Source: CAZOOR01 sp964581505
GTDB taxonomy: Bacteria > Bacteroidota > Ignavibacteria > Kapaibacteriales > UBA2268
Direction: 5' to 3'
DNA length: 41,777 bases
Assembly: GCA_964581505.1 (NCBI GenBank)
Contig: CAZOOR010000015.1
Coordinates: 1-41,777 of the forward strand
The notes beneath the pieces are model-generated. The model was not told the origin of the DNA, searched no databases, and worked only from the letters and a program-made list of their open reading frames with translations. Positions 15,460 to 25,539 of the stretch are shown piece by piece. How positions within the stretch are numbered: position 1 is the stretch's first letter; every line of letters begins with the position of its first letter. A program made the translations under genes and the position numbers.

Positions 15460-18400
15460 TTATTTATTTTTTTCCTGAATTAACCGGAAGCCACCTACAA
15501 CTATTGAGAACTGAACAACAGATTCCGTACCATTAGGCTCTGTAATAAGAGCAACTAATGTTTGACTCTGTACTCTCTGGGAATTCCTTGAGAGCAAGTC
15601 CCAAACATCTACGGCATGTTGATACGGGTCAGTAGATGTATTTTCGTCATGATGTATTTCTTTAATCAAATCACCTGCAACTGTATAGATACTTATTGTA
15701 CACACCGGCGGCAATTTTGTAAAGAATAATTTAGCGTCATAAGGCGACTTCTGCATCTGATGAGAGATGTAGTAAGGATTCGGAACGACCTTAACTTGCT
15801 CCAACATTTTTTTAGTGTATTTACCATCTATCGGGGCGCCATTTGTTACTTTAATTCTAACCTTAGCACCAGGTGCAGGTAAACCGAAAGCACCACCGCG
15901 AATAGGAAGTTTTACTTTATCGCCGGCTTTGAAATCCTGACCATATACATAGCCCTTTTGGATTTTATCCCATTGATTCATATTTGTAAAGTAACCTTTA
16001 TTAATATAATCAAAGACAAATTCGCAACCTGCAATATTCAACTTATTGACAAAATCAACTGTATCTTTTCCATCAACCGAAATAGCAGTTAAATAATATC
16101 TATTTTGATGTCCGGCTACCCAAATGTTATTTGTCTTATTACCCGGAGCGCTTGTCGGATATGCTTTTCTATTAGCAAATCGAAAAGCTTTCGAATATCT
16201 TCCATTGACAAATGCCAAAGAACTCAAATTATACTTACCAATGAACTCATCAGTCTTTTCACCTAGACTATGAGGAATATTGACAACACCTTTTGTTAAA
16301 GTATCAACCTCAAAAACTGCAGGCTCCAAAGGTGTAGGATAACTAACTGTTACGGAATCACGTGTTTTGTCCGGTCTCTTATATGTCATAGTATTTACAA
16401 TTTTCATCGTCAAATAAGGGACTTTGAAAGTATTTTGCGAAGCACCTTTATTATATTTCAAAGCCATTTCTTCCACACCACCCGGCTCGAAAGTAAGCAA
16501 GAAATCACCGGGACCATTGTTCATACTGCCATATATATTTGTGCCACGCGAAATGCCAATAGTAGGATTTCCCCCGGAACGATACAAAACATCACGAGCA
16601 TAAACATTAGCACCAACAGCCTGTGTAGTAAATATATTCATCGGGTCATTATTCAATGCAACGACAGGCGTTACAGCATTACTTGCAACTTTTTTGGCAG
16701 TATCGGGACGGAAATGACCGCCAAACTGCTGTATTTTATAATCAAATTTAAAACCGAATACATTCTGTGCAGGTGGCATAAATGAGAATGAATAGCAATA
16801 ACCGAATTGAGTAAAATCACCTGTTGTGAAATATCCGCTACGTTCAATAATCTTTTGGCTATAGAAAGTACCAAAATCATCTTCCTTCTTAGTAACAGTA
16901 TCAATAACAACAGTATCAGCCATATACCAGGAAACTGCATTCTCAGTAAATCCACCTCTGTACGACCAACTACAAGGTGTTGCTTCAAACACTGTTCTAC
17001 CGGCAAATAACAGCTTGCCTGTGGTAGTATCTCTTAACCTAATATCACGATAATACATTCCGAATTCAAAAGGTCTGTCTTTAACCATTTCAACTTTTGA
17101 TAATGTCCAAGCAGGAGAGAATTCCAATTCAAGAACATGACCTGCAAAAAGTTGATTTACTCTATCAGGATTAACTGTAAAGAAATCAAAATTATAAAGA
17201 CCACCGATTTTAGCGCTATCAACATAAGTTACTTCAAATTTGGAATAATCAGCTGCCGGAGCCGCAATCGGATGAGTTTTCTTTTGATTGGGCGAGCCCT
17301 GAGAAGAAGAGTTTAACTTCTCCGGTGTTGGCTGATTATAATCACCTTCGTCATAAGCAAGTATTCTGTAATAATAATCAACACCATTTAACAATTTCTC
17401 CGTTTTTGCAGGATTAGCATTCGGCTCAACTCGTCCATCTCGATTGTCATCGCCATAATCTAAGAATGTACGATTATTTGTTACTTTAGCCATATACGAA
17501 GTAATTACTTTCATCGCATCTGGGTCTTGCTTAACAAAATTCGGGAAGATTGTCTTAGCTTTGCCCTCTTTGATAAATTTATAAATCTGAGCCAAAGCTT
17601 GCTTTATATGAGTTGAGTCAATCATACAGTGGGTAAGCGGAAGGGGCGTAACCCTATTAACAGCAATCTTATGCACACCGTTTACATAAACATCGCGCAT
17701 CCTATTTTTGAAATAAATAGTATCCCGATGATTAACAGTATCATTTGCAATATTCGGTATTAAGGCAGTATCAGTAATATCGTATATCAAAGTTTCGATT
17801 TTATTAAGTAAAGGATTGAATTTAACCAAAGCAGGGTCAAGCTGAACTCTACCAATCGCAATATTATTTAAGAATTCATCAGTATTTGACGTTGGTTTAT
17901 AAGGATTATACCAAAGCATATAGAAAGGTTTTTTATTGACCATTGCTTCATAAAAAGGTCCCCAAGGTTGAGACAATAATGATGTGTCAATGAAAGCAAT
18001 AACCGGAAGAATAGATTCTTTATAAAATGATTTACCGTCAAACAAATGTAGTTTCTTTATGAGCAAGTCTTTAACTAATGAATCCTTGAATAGACGAACA
18101 CCTTGCCCTACTCTCATCACAGTAACTGAATTCAAATCAATTTTACCATTTTTGTCATAGTAAGGTCCCACAATTCTTAATGAATCAATAAAAGGAACAG
18201 CACCTTTTGACGAACTTAGCCTATTTGATTTATGAACGGATTTTTGAAAAGGTGTCGGCAATTTCCATTCGGCGATTTGCTTCCAGCCAAACGGTCCCTC
18301 GCCCTTGGTAAATCTTGTTGTAGAACCAATATTGTAAATATTAAATGTATCAAGGTCATATCTACGAGCGCGATACAGTCTATATCCTAAAAAATCCAAT

Positions 18401-20136
18401 CCTTCTTCATAATCATCAAGGCAAGTTTCAGATGTTGAATCCCACTTTACCTGAACAGCATTATTCAACGGAGTCCAACTATAAATTTTGGAGGGACAAG
18501 GAGGCATAGGAGCCCTGAAATTATCATCATATACTTTCTGTGCAAATTTATCAAGATTAATAAGAGCTTTTAAATCCTCTTTCGAGCCATCTGCTTCTTG
18601 TCTGACTGATGGTTTAGCACACATCATAGCGACAACTACACGTACTGTATCACCGGGAACCATGTGAAAAGGTCCGGTTGCCATTAAAAAACGTTTATCG
18701 CCTGCACCATCATCACCATCTCTAATTCCTGATGAAATAAAATTATATCTATCATCATCAGCAGTTTTATCATCGTTAATAGCCCAATTCCTAAATGTTC
18801 TTAATCCAATTTGCTCTCTATTGCTGTAAAAACGTTTATCTTTTCTTAAATAATTTGTAATATCCAAATGGACAGTTACAACAGTATCAAGTTTGCCTCC
18901 ATTGTCAGTAATAACCATAGTACGAGATTTTACAAGAGTATCTTTTAATACGAGTACAGTATCCTTTGGTTCCAAAACTCCAACTTTGTTTAACCTCATT
19001 ACAACAGTATCTTTAGTTATCAAAGCCATACGCTCTTTAATACTATATGTTGTTACATTGCCGTTTTTCTTTTCCTCTACCTTTGTAAGTGCAGGGTCAA
19101 CATGAAATACAGCAGGACTCTCAAGGAAATCAAAACCAAGATAACCAAAGCCATGCCCTTTTTCCCCCTGTGTACCTTCAGTCCACTGGAATGCAAGATT
19201 CAATGTTGTATCTTCATTAAAAAATCTACATCGGTCATTTCTGGCACCGTGAGTTGAATTTTGAGATAAAGCAATATCAACATCCATCACAGGAGCCATC
19301 CAGCAATACTTTAATGTATCTTGCGAGTAGTTAGTAATATCATACTTCAAAAAAATGAAATCACGATAATCACCAAATCCCCAGGAATAAATCATTTGTT
19401 CAAATTGCAAACGGAGTGGATAACCTTCGTTGCGGCGTTGTCCTGCCCCCTCACCATAGCGGCTTAGGTCAGTATCTTTATATGTACAGAAAATATCTTC
19501 TCCCGAGATAAATGCAGGTCCTTTGGGATATTTACTCCTTGTTCTATCACTTGTTTCATCAACATAATATCCGAAATACCGGTTATTTTTCAAAGTATCA
19601 TTAGCCATTGTGTCCCAAATGGGCCAGGATTCACCATCTTTTGCGACCAATGACATACCGTCACCGCGTCCAAAATCAGTTGAAAAATAAACTCTATATT
19701 TAGTTTTTTTATCTTGTTCAAGAACATCATTTGCGGTATTATCGGGATTCATACGTCCAGGGGTCATCCATGAACCGCCATCATGAGGATTATATGTAAT
19801 TGTTACATACTTTTTATTGATATTGGTTTTTGGTCGTTTTTTTATGGCACCAAACCAAATACCACCGGCGAAGATATACTGATTCTGCGAGCTTCGGGGC
19901 CAAAAACCACCACCTCTATTTTGCTTAACGTCTAATCCGAATATACCATAATTAGTGGTATAAAATTGTATATTACTAACGGAATTTTTCTGTAAATCAA
20001 AAACACCTTCTACTTTTCTGAGCAAATTATCTGCGCTATATTTATCTATCTTCGGGCGTGATTGCAACAATAAAGAAGATAAAATAAAAGCAAAAAGTAG
20101 AATAGGCAAAATCACCTTATTTTTTTTCTTTAGCAT
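15460..20136 (-). CDS. Very large secreted protein, C-terminal FlgD/T9SS-like region
   Basis: A 1558-residue protein from the start at 20136, where a signal peptide follows directly (MLKKKNKVILPILLF). The longer form from 20169 would put 11 polar residues before the signal. The bulk is beta-rich with many aromatic and asparagine residues. I recognise no catalytic domain. Near residues 880-890 there is an Asp-rich loop (DYGDDNRDGRVEPN) that could bind calcium. The last 110 residues (VKVVPNPYYISHQM, TISIYTVAGDLIKEI, then a beta-rich end) resemble the FlgD-like fold used in sorting domains, but the very end is not a classic T9SS signal. It lies 18 bases upstream of the PorV gene and just downstream of the TonB receptor. 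Probably cell-surface or secreted. Confidence 0.6.
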   Translation of the reverse strand: MLKKKNKVILPILLFAFILSSLLLQSRPKIDKYSADNLLRKVEGVFDLQKNSVSNIQFYTTNYGIFGLDVKQNRGGGFWPRSSQNQYIFAGGIWFGAIKKRPKTNINKKYVTITYNPHDGGSWMTPGRMNPDNTANDVLEQDKKTKYRVYFSTDFGRGDGMSLVAKDGESWPIWDTMANDTLKNNRYFGYYVDETSDRTRSKYPKGPAFISGEDIFCTYKDTDLSRYGEGAGQRRNEGYPLRLQFEQMIYSWGFGDYRDFIFLKYDITNYSQDTLKYCWMAPVMDVDIALSQNSTHGARNDRCRFFNEDTTLNLAFQWTEGTQGEKGHGFGYLGFDFLESPAVFHVDPALTKVEEKKNGNVTTYSIKERMALITKDTVVMRLNKVGVLEPKDTVLVLKDTLVKSRTMVITDNGGKLDTVVTVHLDITNYLRKDKRFYSNREQIGLRTFRNWAINDDKTADDDRYNFISSGIRDGDDGAGDKRFLMATGPFHMVPGDTVRVVVAMMCAKPSVRQEADGSKEDLKALINLDKFAQKVYDDNFRAPMPPCPSKIYSWTPLNNAVQVKWDSTSETCLDDYEEGLDFLGYRLYRARRYDLDTFNIYNIGSTTRFTKGEGPFGWKQIAEWKLPTPFQKSVHKSNRLSSSKGAVPFIDSLRIVGPYYDKNGKIDLNSVTVMRVGQGVRLFKDSLVKDLLIKKLHLFDGKSFYKESILPVIAFIDTSLLSQPWGPFYEAMVNKKPFYMLWYNPYKPTSNTDEFLNNIAIGRVQLDPALVKFNPLLNKIETLIYDITDTALIPNIANDTVNHRDTIYFKNRMRDVYVNGVHKIAVNRVTPLPLTHCMIDSTHIKQALAQIYKFIKEGKAKTIFPNFVKQDPDAMKVITSYMAKVTNNRTFLDYGDDNRDGRVEPNANPAKTEKLLNGVDYYYRILAYDEGDYNQPTPEKLNSSSQGSPNQKKTHPIAAPAADYSKFEVTYVDSAKIGGLYNFDFFTVNPDRVNQLFAGHVLELEFSPAWTLSKVEMVKDRPFEFGMYYRDIRLRDTTTGKLLFAGRTVFEATPCSWSYRGGFTENAVSWYMADTVVIDTVTKKEDDFGTFYSQKIIERSGYFTTGDFTQFGYCYSFSFMPPAQNVFGFKFDYKIQQFGGHFRPDTAKKVASNAVTPVVALNNDPMNIFTTQAVGANVYARDVLYRSGGNPTIGISRGTNIYGSMNNGPGDFLLTFEPGGVEEMALKYNKGASQNTFKVPYLTMKIVNTMTYKRPDKTRDSVTVSYPTPLEPAVFEVDTLTKGVVNIPHSLGEKTDEFIGKYNLSSLAFVNGRYSKAFRFANRKAYPTSAPGNKTNNIWVAGHQNRYYLTAISVDGKDTVDFVNKLNIAGCEFVFDYINKGYFTNMNQWDKIQKGYVYGQDFKAGDKVKLPIRGGAFGLPAPGAKVRIKVTNGAPIDGKYTKKMLEQVKVVPNPYYISHQMQKSPYDAKLFFTKLPPVCTISIYTVAGDLIKEIHHDENTSTDPYQHAVDVWDLLSRNSQRVQSQTLVALITEPNGTESVVQFSIVVGGFRLIQEKNK

Positions 20137-20187
20137 AAAAGTAGTCCTTATTAAATTATTTATTTCCATTTTAAAAATTTATCTAAA

Positions 20188-23100
20188 TTAAAATCTAAAC
20201 ATCAACCCAAAGAATACAGTAATTGGGTACTGAAAATTCCCGCGAAATTGTCTTGCATCCTCTAGCTGTTTCTCGTAGCTCAAACGTTTCTCCAATAGAG
20301 TAACTGTACCATTTTTGTCCCAATCTCCATTAACATTGTACAACCTTTGACCAAACCGGGAGTACTGTTGTGTAGAAAAGGACTCTGAAATACCAAAGTT
20401 TGCTTCTTTATATAATGTAATTCGCGGAAAATCTTTTACAGGTTTATAGAATCTGATACCATCATCAATCGGGTCACCAGTTCTCGAATAGACACTTACT
20501 GCATTTCTAATATTGAAAAGATTATTCACATCAACAAAAAATTGAATTGATGAATTTCCTGCGGCATCACCAAACCAATTTTTTAATGAGAAAGTTCTCT
20601 GAAAACGAAGATTTGTACTCCAACGGCTTGGTTGCCTTTCGCTATTAAGTTCTCCCAAAGCATTACCTGATTTATCTTTCCTAGTGTAGGGCAAGCCTGT
20701 CTGGAAATACGATGTGATATTAATTGCTGTGTTCGCGAGTAAACCAAAACCACCAATCGTCGGACCTTCTCCATTACCCCAAATAAAATTTAGTGTGACA
20801 TTAAGTCTATGGCGCCTATCACCACTCGTTGACAATGGAGACATAGGATAAGCCGGTTTTTCTGTATAGAAATCCTGAGCTACAAGATAATTTGATGTAG
20901 GTCCGGAAGATGTAGAAATACTCTTTGCCAAAGTATAATTGATATTAAAACCAAAGTGATTGGTTGCTCTTTTTCTAAGAGATAGTTCAATACCTTTAGA
21001 ATTACCGTAATCGGCTACTTCGTACAGGAAATAGGGATAAGGAACAGCCGCAACATAAGAAATACCCAATTGGTTGTAAATATCTTTATAATAAGTAGAT
21101 ACATCAAAAGCAAATTCATCGGACAACTGATTGCTGTACTGAATTGAATACTGATTAACTCTTTGAGCCTCCAAGTTGGGATTACCGATTATTGAGTTGC
21201 CCTTTAAATTGGTAATTCCGAAACCATCAAACATATATTGCATTTGAGGCATCATAAACAATAAACCATAAGACAACGAAATATTCGACCTATCCGTTAT
21301 TGGATAAGTAACATTAATTCTCGGACTAATTTGGAATTTTGCATTTGTAGGTGCAAAAGCAGAATCAGCCGAACCTCTTGGTTGGAAGGGATTTAGAATC
21401 GTCCTGTATTCTGTGTTAGGATTAAAATAATCAAACCTTAAACCGGGTGTAAAGATAATCCCTTTAATACCTATTTGGTCTTGTACATAAAAAGAAGCAC
21501 TCATAGGTTTATAAGCCATACTGGTTTTTTTGTATGCTTCCGGTGTATCATATTCATAGAAATTTCCACCCCATTCATCTGTATAGACATCTCTAAATGG
21601 GTTCCCGTCCCAAGGCTGTTGGTTTGAATGCCTTGAATTTTTATATAATCTTGTTTCAAATCCTGTTTTAAATGAATGAGTAACACCATTATTCTCAATT
21701 TGCAAATTGTAGTTTCCGTCAATTTGCCAATAATTGCCTTTTCTAAAACTAATACCATTATTTCCGTGTGCAACAAAAGCAAAAGCCATGCCATAAGCAT
21801 TCTGCGAACCATGTGTACTAGTCGGACCTTCTATGTAACCTGTCAATGGATTGACTATCGGCATATCTAAGAAAGCGTATCCGTCAGACGTATGTTTGGG
21901 AATCGACAAACTCTGATATTGGTCAAGAATTTTATCTCTTCCGGCAATTAATTCACTAATCTGAACTTCATATTTATCTTGCGGAGTCAATACATCAAAA
22001 CCACTAAAAAAGTTTGGTGCATTAAAATTCATTCTTTTAGATGATGCATCGTTATTTGTTGTATTTGAAACCCGAAGCTGATAAAAACTATTATCACTTA
22101 ATCTGTGATTGATTGTTGCATTGAAAGTAGCAACCAATTGATTGAAAACATTTTGTTTTGCTTTATTTTCAGGTATTCCGTAAGAAGGTAATCCTTCGAT
22201 TGCTCCCGGTGTTGTCGTATAAAGCCAACCCCAAGAATTTGATTCAACGCTTGTAATACCATACATTGTACCGAGAATAAAATCAATATCTTGGGTAATC
22301 GGGAATTTGAATTTCGCTGTTATATTTTTGACCCATGAGCGATTGCCGGGCAATAAACCCAGATTATTTCTCGTCCAATTTCCGTTTGCATCATAATGCC
22401 AAGGGTCATAGATTTCATAGCTTGCTGAACGATAGTCTTCAATAAAATAACGACTTGAAATAAAGAATGTAGTCTTACCAAGATAAGGTATAGGACCACC
22501 AACATTTATATCAAAGGCATTTTCATTACTTCCTTGGAGTTTTGCTCCTTCGCCATAATCTTGGGCAAAAAGTCTATCACCTTCTCGATACAACTTCAGT
22601 CCGGCTTTCTGTCTTCCGAATAATGCAGGAACATCTGTTCTCCATCTAAACATTCCTTCATACTTATCTGTACGTCCTGTTTTTAATGAACTATTAACGA
22701 TACCGCCGAGTGCATTTCCGTATTCCGCCGAAAAACCGCCTGTTAACACCTGAAGTTCCTCTGCGGCAAACTGACTAACCATAGGATAATAAGATGAACC
22801 CATAATTCCGAAACCACCGGTAAATTGGTTACCGACATCAAAACCATCAATTCTTATCTGTGATTCATTGGAGCGAGAGCCGCGAACACTAAAACCATTA
22901 CCGGTATTCATAACACCAGGGCTTATAGCAACTAATGCTTGAATACCCTCACGAGCAACAGAATTCATGTCATCAGAAGACATCTCCCTATTGATTCCAA
23001 CATCATTATTATTAACCAATTTGTCGGCGACCTTTGTAACTACATCGGTCATAATACCTTTCTGATTCATCGTTGCTGACAGTTTAGTTGTTTCGTCAGC

Positions 23101-23370
23101 ACTGATTCTCACCTCAGCCACAAAGTCTTCTAAACCCATATAAGTAATCTTAATTTTATATGAACCCGGAGGAATATTTGTTACAATAAATTTTCCACCG
23201 CCTTTGGAAAATCCACCAAGACGTGTACCGAGTATTCTAACGGAAGCACCGATAATCGGTTTTCCCCCATCATCAACAACTTTACCGCGAACACTGCCGA
23301 AGTTTCCGGCAAATAATGATAGCGGCAATAATAATGCTAATAATGAAATAATGATTAATTTTCTTTTCAT
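20188..23370 (-). CDS. TonB-dependent receptor with N-terminal carboxypeptidase-regulatory-like domain
   Basis: A 1060-residue outer-membrane receptor. Order: signal peptide (1-21), carboxypeptidase-regulatory-like beta sandwich (about 25-110: GSVRGKVVDDGGKPIIGASV), plug domain (about 120-235, with GNGFSVRGSRSNESQIRIDG and GGFSAEYGNALGGIVN), then a beta-barrel to a terminal phenylalanine (GLMFRF). Such receptors import or sense large substrates using TonB energy. No SusD-like partner is adjacent, so it is not a standard polysaccharide-utilisation pair. It has a GGAGAG ribosome site. It lies between two secreted proteins and upstream of PorV, suggesting they act at the same surface site. The substrate is unknown. 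Confidence 0.88.
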   Translation of the reverse strand: MKRKLIIISLLALLLPLSLFAGNFGSVRGKVVDDGGKPIIGASVRILGTRLGGFSKGGGKFIVTNIPPGSYKIKITYMGLEDFVAEVRISADETTKLSATMNQKGIMTDVVTKVADKLVNNNDVGINREMSSDDMNSVAREGIQALVAISPGVMNTGNGFSVRGSRSNESQIRIDGFDVGNQFTGGFGIMGSSYYPMVSQFAAEELQVLTGGFSAEYGNALGGIVNSSLKTGRTDKYEGMFRWRTDVPALFGRQKAGLKLYREGDRLFAQDYGEGAKLQGSNENAFDINVGGPIPYLGKTTFFISSRYFIEDYRSASYEIYDPWHYDANGNWTRNNLGLLPGNRSWVKNITAKFKFPITQDIDFILGTMYGITSVESNSWGWLYTTTPGAIEGLPSYGIPENKAKQNVFNQLVATFNATINHRLSDNSFYQLRVSNTTNNDASSKRMNFNAPNFFSGFDVLTPQDKYEVQISELIAGRDKILDQYQSLSIPKHTSDGYAFLDMPIVNPLTGYIEGPTSTHGSQNAYGMAFAFVAHGNNGISFRKGNYWQIDGNYNLQIENNGVTHSFKTGFETRLYKNSRHSNQQPWDGNPFRDVYTDEWGGNFYEYDTPEAYKKTSMAYKPMSASFYVQDQIGIKGIIFTPGLRFDYFNPNTEYRTILNPFQPRGSADSAFAPTNAKFQISPRINVTYPITDRSNISLSYGLLFMMPQMQYMFDGFGITNLKGNSIIGNPNLEAQRVNQYSIQYSNQLSDEFAFDVSTYYKDIYNQLGISYVAAVPYPYFLYEVADYGNSKGIELSLRKRATNHFGFNINYTLAKSISTSSGPTSNYLVAQDFYTEKPAYPMSPLSTSGDRRHRLNVTLNFIWGNGEGPTIGGFGLLANTAINITSYFQTGLPYTRKDKSGNALGELNSERQPSRWSTNLRFQRTFSLKNWFGDAAGNSSIQFFVDVNNLFNIRNAVSVYSRTGDPIDDGIRFYKPVKDFPRITLYKEANFGISESFSTQQYSRFGQRLYNVNGDWDKNGTVTLLEKRLSYEKQLEDARQFRGNFQYPITVFFGLMFRF

Positions 23371-23412
23371 ATTCTACTCTCCAAAAATTTTACCTTTTCT
23401 TAAAGAAAATGA

Positions 23413-25359
23413 TTATTTAATAATGTTAATTGTCTTTGTAATAATGCTACCGTTATAATTTATTCGTAAGAAATATGTGCCGGCGGCTTGGTTACCCAAA
23501 TCAATATTCAAAGCACTAAATCCACCATTTACAGAACCTGAAAATACATTCTTTACGGTTCTACCAAATAAATCAACAAGCATAATATCCATTTTGCCAT
23601 TGCTCGGAAGATTCATATCCAAAAACGTATTATCAGTAGCCGGATTGGGATAAATATTTCCGATTTCAAAATTGTTCGTTTGCTCTTCAACACCTACAAT
23701 AAGCAGCTCGTCTGCATCAAAATTAGCAATTTTCACATACTGTCTTTCCGTCTCAAGTCTTCTCTGTCTGGCACGTGCTTCAATTTCAGTATCATTTGAA
23801 TTAGGCACAGATTCAAGTTTCAAAACAGGAATATTTTTCAAATCATTAGGAATGAAATCCGGTATCCATGTAATTCTATCATACATAGCACTTTCAGTAA
23901 TATCCTTTGAGCGAGACCATTCTTTTTTCTTTATATCACGAACAGCGACAAAAATATCAGTAGAATAATACTTAATTACTTTTCCGTCTTTATCTTTGGC
24001 ATCAATAAAATCAACCCATTTAACAAGTAGTTTCGAGCCATCAACAGTTCTTGTTGCCATTAGCTCATTACCCATCTGGTTTCTGGCTTTTTCCTTTGGC
24101 AGATAGGCGAGATAATATCCCGAATTATCTGCAATAGGACGAATACCAAATTGGCTGCCTTCCTTATAAAGTTCTACTATTTTATGTAAAGCCTTTGCAT
24201 AAACTGTACCGGTCTTTGTGGTATCTTCATTAATTGTAACAAAAAAACTATATTGGTTTTCAGAAATCTGAACAAAATCACCAGCACCTCTATCAATACT
24301 GACATATTCAGGATTAATATTTAAGCTCTTCGCATAATCGGAAATTACTTTCCAAGGAAAGATTTCAAATTCCGACCAAGTAGTTCCATTGTCAGTAGAT
24401 TTTGATACTCCCGGCAACCACTTATCTTTATTATTTGCGGCTTGATAGCGGGCATAAGCGGCAAAATACAAATAATTATTTGTCCAATCCTTTTTCAAAC
24501 TTAAAATTAACGAAGTTCTTAAACTATCAGTATTGGTACCGGAAGGTTGAGGAACAGCAAATTTATTTGCCGCCCAAGCAGTCGGAATCGTAGGTATCCA
24601 CTCATCAAAAGATGTTGTAAATCTCTGCCCAATACTGCTGGTTTTTGTAAGTGGTAGTCCACCCAAAGGCATTATATTTCCAACCGCTAAACTGAATGGA
24701 TCATCACCGATAATACCACCAACAATTTTTGAATCTGTGCCACTCCAAGTATAGTTAGTTTGACCAATTGCAAAAGATGGATCTTCTTTTATCTTTGATG
24801 ATGAATTACCGCTACTAAAATAATAAAAACCATTAATAAAACCTGTCCAGCCATTATTGTTTGTCAAAGGAGCAGTATAAACAAATCCTAAATCTTCCTC
24901 AAATTCGAAAGCATATACACTTGGATAGCGTGCCATCTTGTTTCTATTGGCGGATTCTTTGGCTCTATAGACTTGAATGGGAGCAGACCATTTATGTCCC
25001 CAATCGTCAGAGGACAAAATAAATAAATCGTCTAATGTATTCTCTGCTTCGCTACTTGCTTGCGCCCCTCTTTTTATTGTAACCAAGAGATTTTTCCCCG
25101 GATAATAAACAAAAGGTTGCTGTGCATTTGTAAAATAAGAATACGCATTCTGTAGCGAATCAAGAATTCGGAACTCAACACCGGCAAGGGGTTTGTCCAA
25201 ATCCTGTTTCATATCAAAATACATATTGTTCGGGACCATCTCAATAGCATTTGATTGCGGTCCGGTAGCAGGTAATTCCTGAGCAGTCGCAGTTTGTAAG
25301 CCAACTTCACCAACAAAGAATAATACTGCAAAAGTAATGAAATTGTGTAAAAATTTCAT
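23413..25359 (-). CDS. Secreted protein with C-terminal T9SS sorting domain
   Basis: A 648-residue exported protein with a signal peptide (about 1-26, ending TATA) and a type A T9SS sorting domain at about 570-648 (NIYPNPATDNTFLDM, VDLFGRTVKNV, AAGTYFLRIN, ending in TINIIK). The central region has spaced elements such as SSDDWGHKWSAP and STDNGTTWSEF, which resemble the Asp-box turns of beta-propellers in sialidase-like proteins. I see no full set of sialidase catalytic residues, so no enzyme activity is claimed. It has a strong GGAGG ribosome site and is first in the operon leading to the TonB receptor and PorV. Confidence 0.78.
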   Translation of the reverse strand: MKFLHNFITFAVLFFVGEVGLQTATAQELPATGPQSNAIEMVPNNMYFDMKQDLDKPLAGVEFRILDSLQNAYSYFTNAQQPFVYYPGKNLLVTIKRGAQASSEAENTLDDLFILSSDDWGHKWSAPIQVYRAKESANRNKMARYPSVYAFEFEEDLGFVYTAPLTNNNGWTGFINGFYYFSSGNSSSKIKEDPSFAIGQTNYTWSGTDSKIVGGIIGDDPFSLAVGNIMPLGGLPLTKTSSIGQRFTTSFDEWIPTIPTAWAANKFAVPQPSGTNTDSLRTSLILSLKKDWTNNYLYFAAYARYQAANNKDKWLPGVSKSTDNGTTWSEFEIFPWKVISDYAKSLNINPEYVSIDRGAGDFVQISENQYSFFVTINEDTTKTGTVYAKALHKIVELYKEGSQFGIRPIADNSGYYLAYLPKEKARNQMGNELMATRTVDGSKLLVKWVDFIDAKDKDGKVIKYYSTDIFVAVRDIKKKEWSRSKDITESAMYDRITWIPDFIPNDLKNIPVLKLESVPNSNDTEIEARARQRRLETERQYVKIANFDADELLIVGVEEQTNNFEIGNIYPNPATDNTFLDMNLPSNGKMDIMLVDLFGRTVKNVFSGSVNGGFSALNIDLGNQAAGTYFLRINYNGSIITKTINIIK

Positions 25360-25431
25360 ATAGCGCCTCCATTTTTGTATATTTAAAGAAATCTAATATA
25401 TTTACTTTCAACTGTTTAATTTTGTAAATGA

Positions 25432-25439
25432 CAAATATA
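25432..25439 (-). promoter_or_regulatory. Possible -7 element upstream of the T9SS/TonB/PorV operon
   Basis: On the minus strand this reads TATATTTG, a match to TAnnTTTG, about 73 bases before the ATG at 25359. No TTG is seen at the normal distance for a -33 box, so this could be a regulated promoter needing an activator or another sigma factor, or a chance match in AT-rich DNA. Confidence 0.35.
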
Positions 25440-25539
25440 GGAACTAAAATCCTAATTTAATAATTTAATTAGTAAAAAAATTAATTTTTTTTGTTTTGTA
25501 CACTTAAACCACTCTCAAAAAAACAGCGCTAACAAAAAT

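Noticed and set aside
23413..25359. Calling the T9SS cargo a sialidase
   Set aside because: Asp-box-like turns are present, but I cannot find the catalytic arginine triad or tyrosine/glutamate pair.
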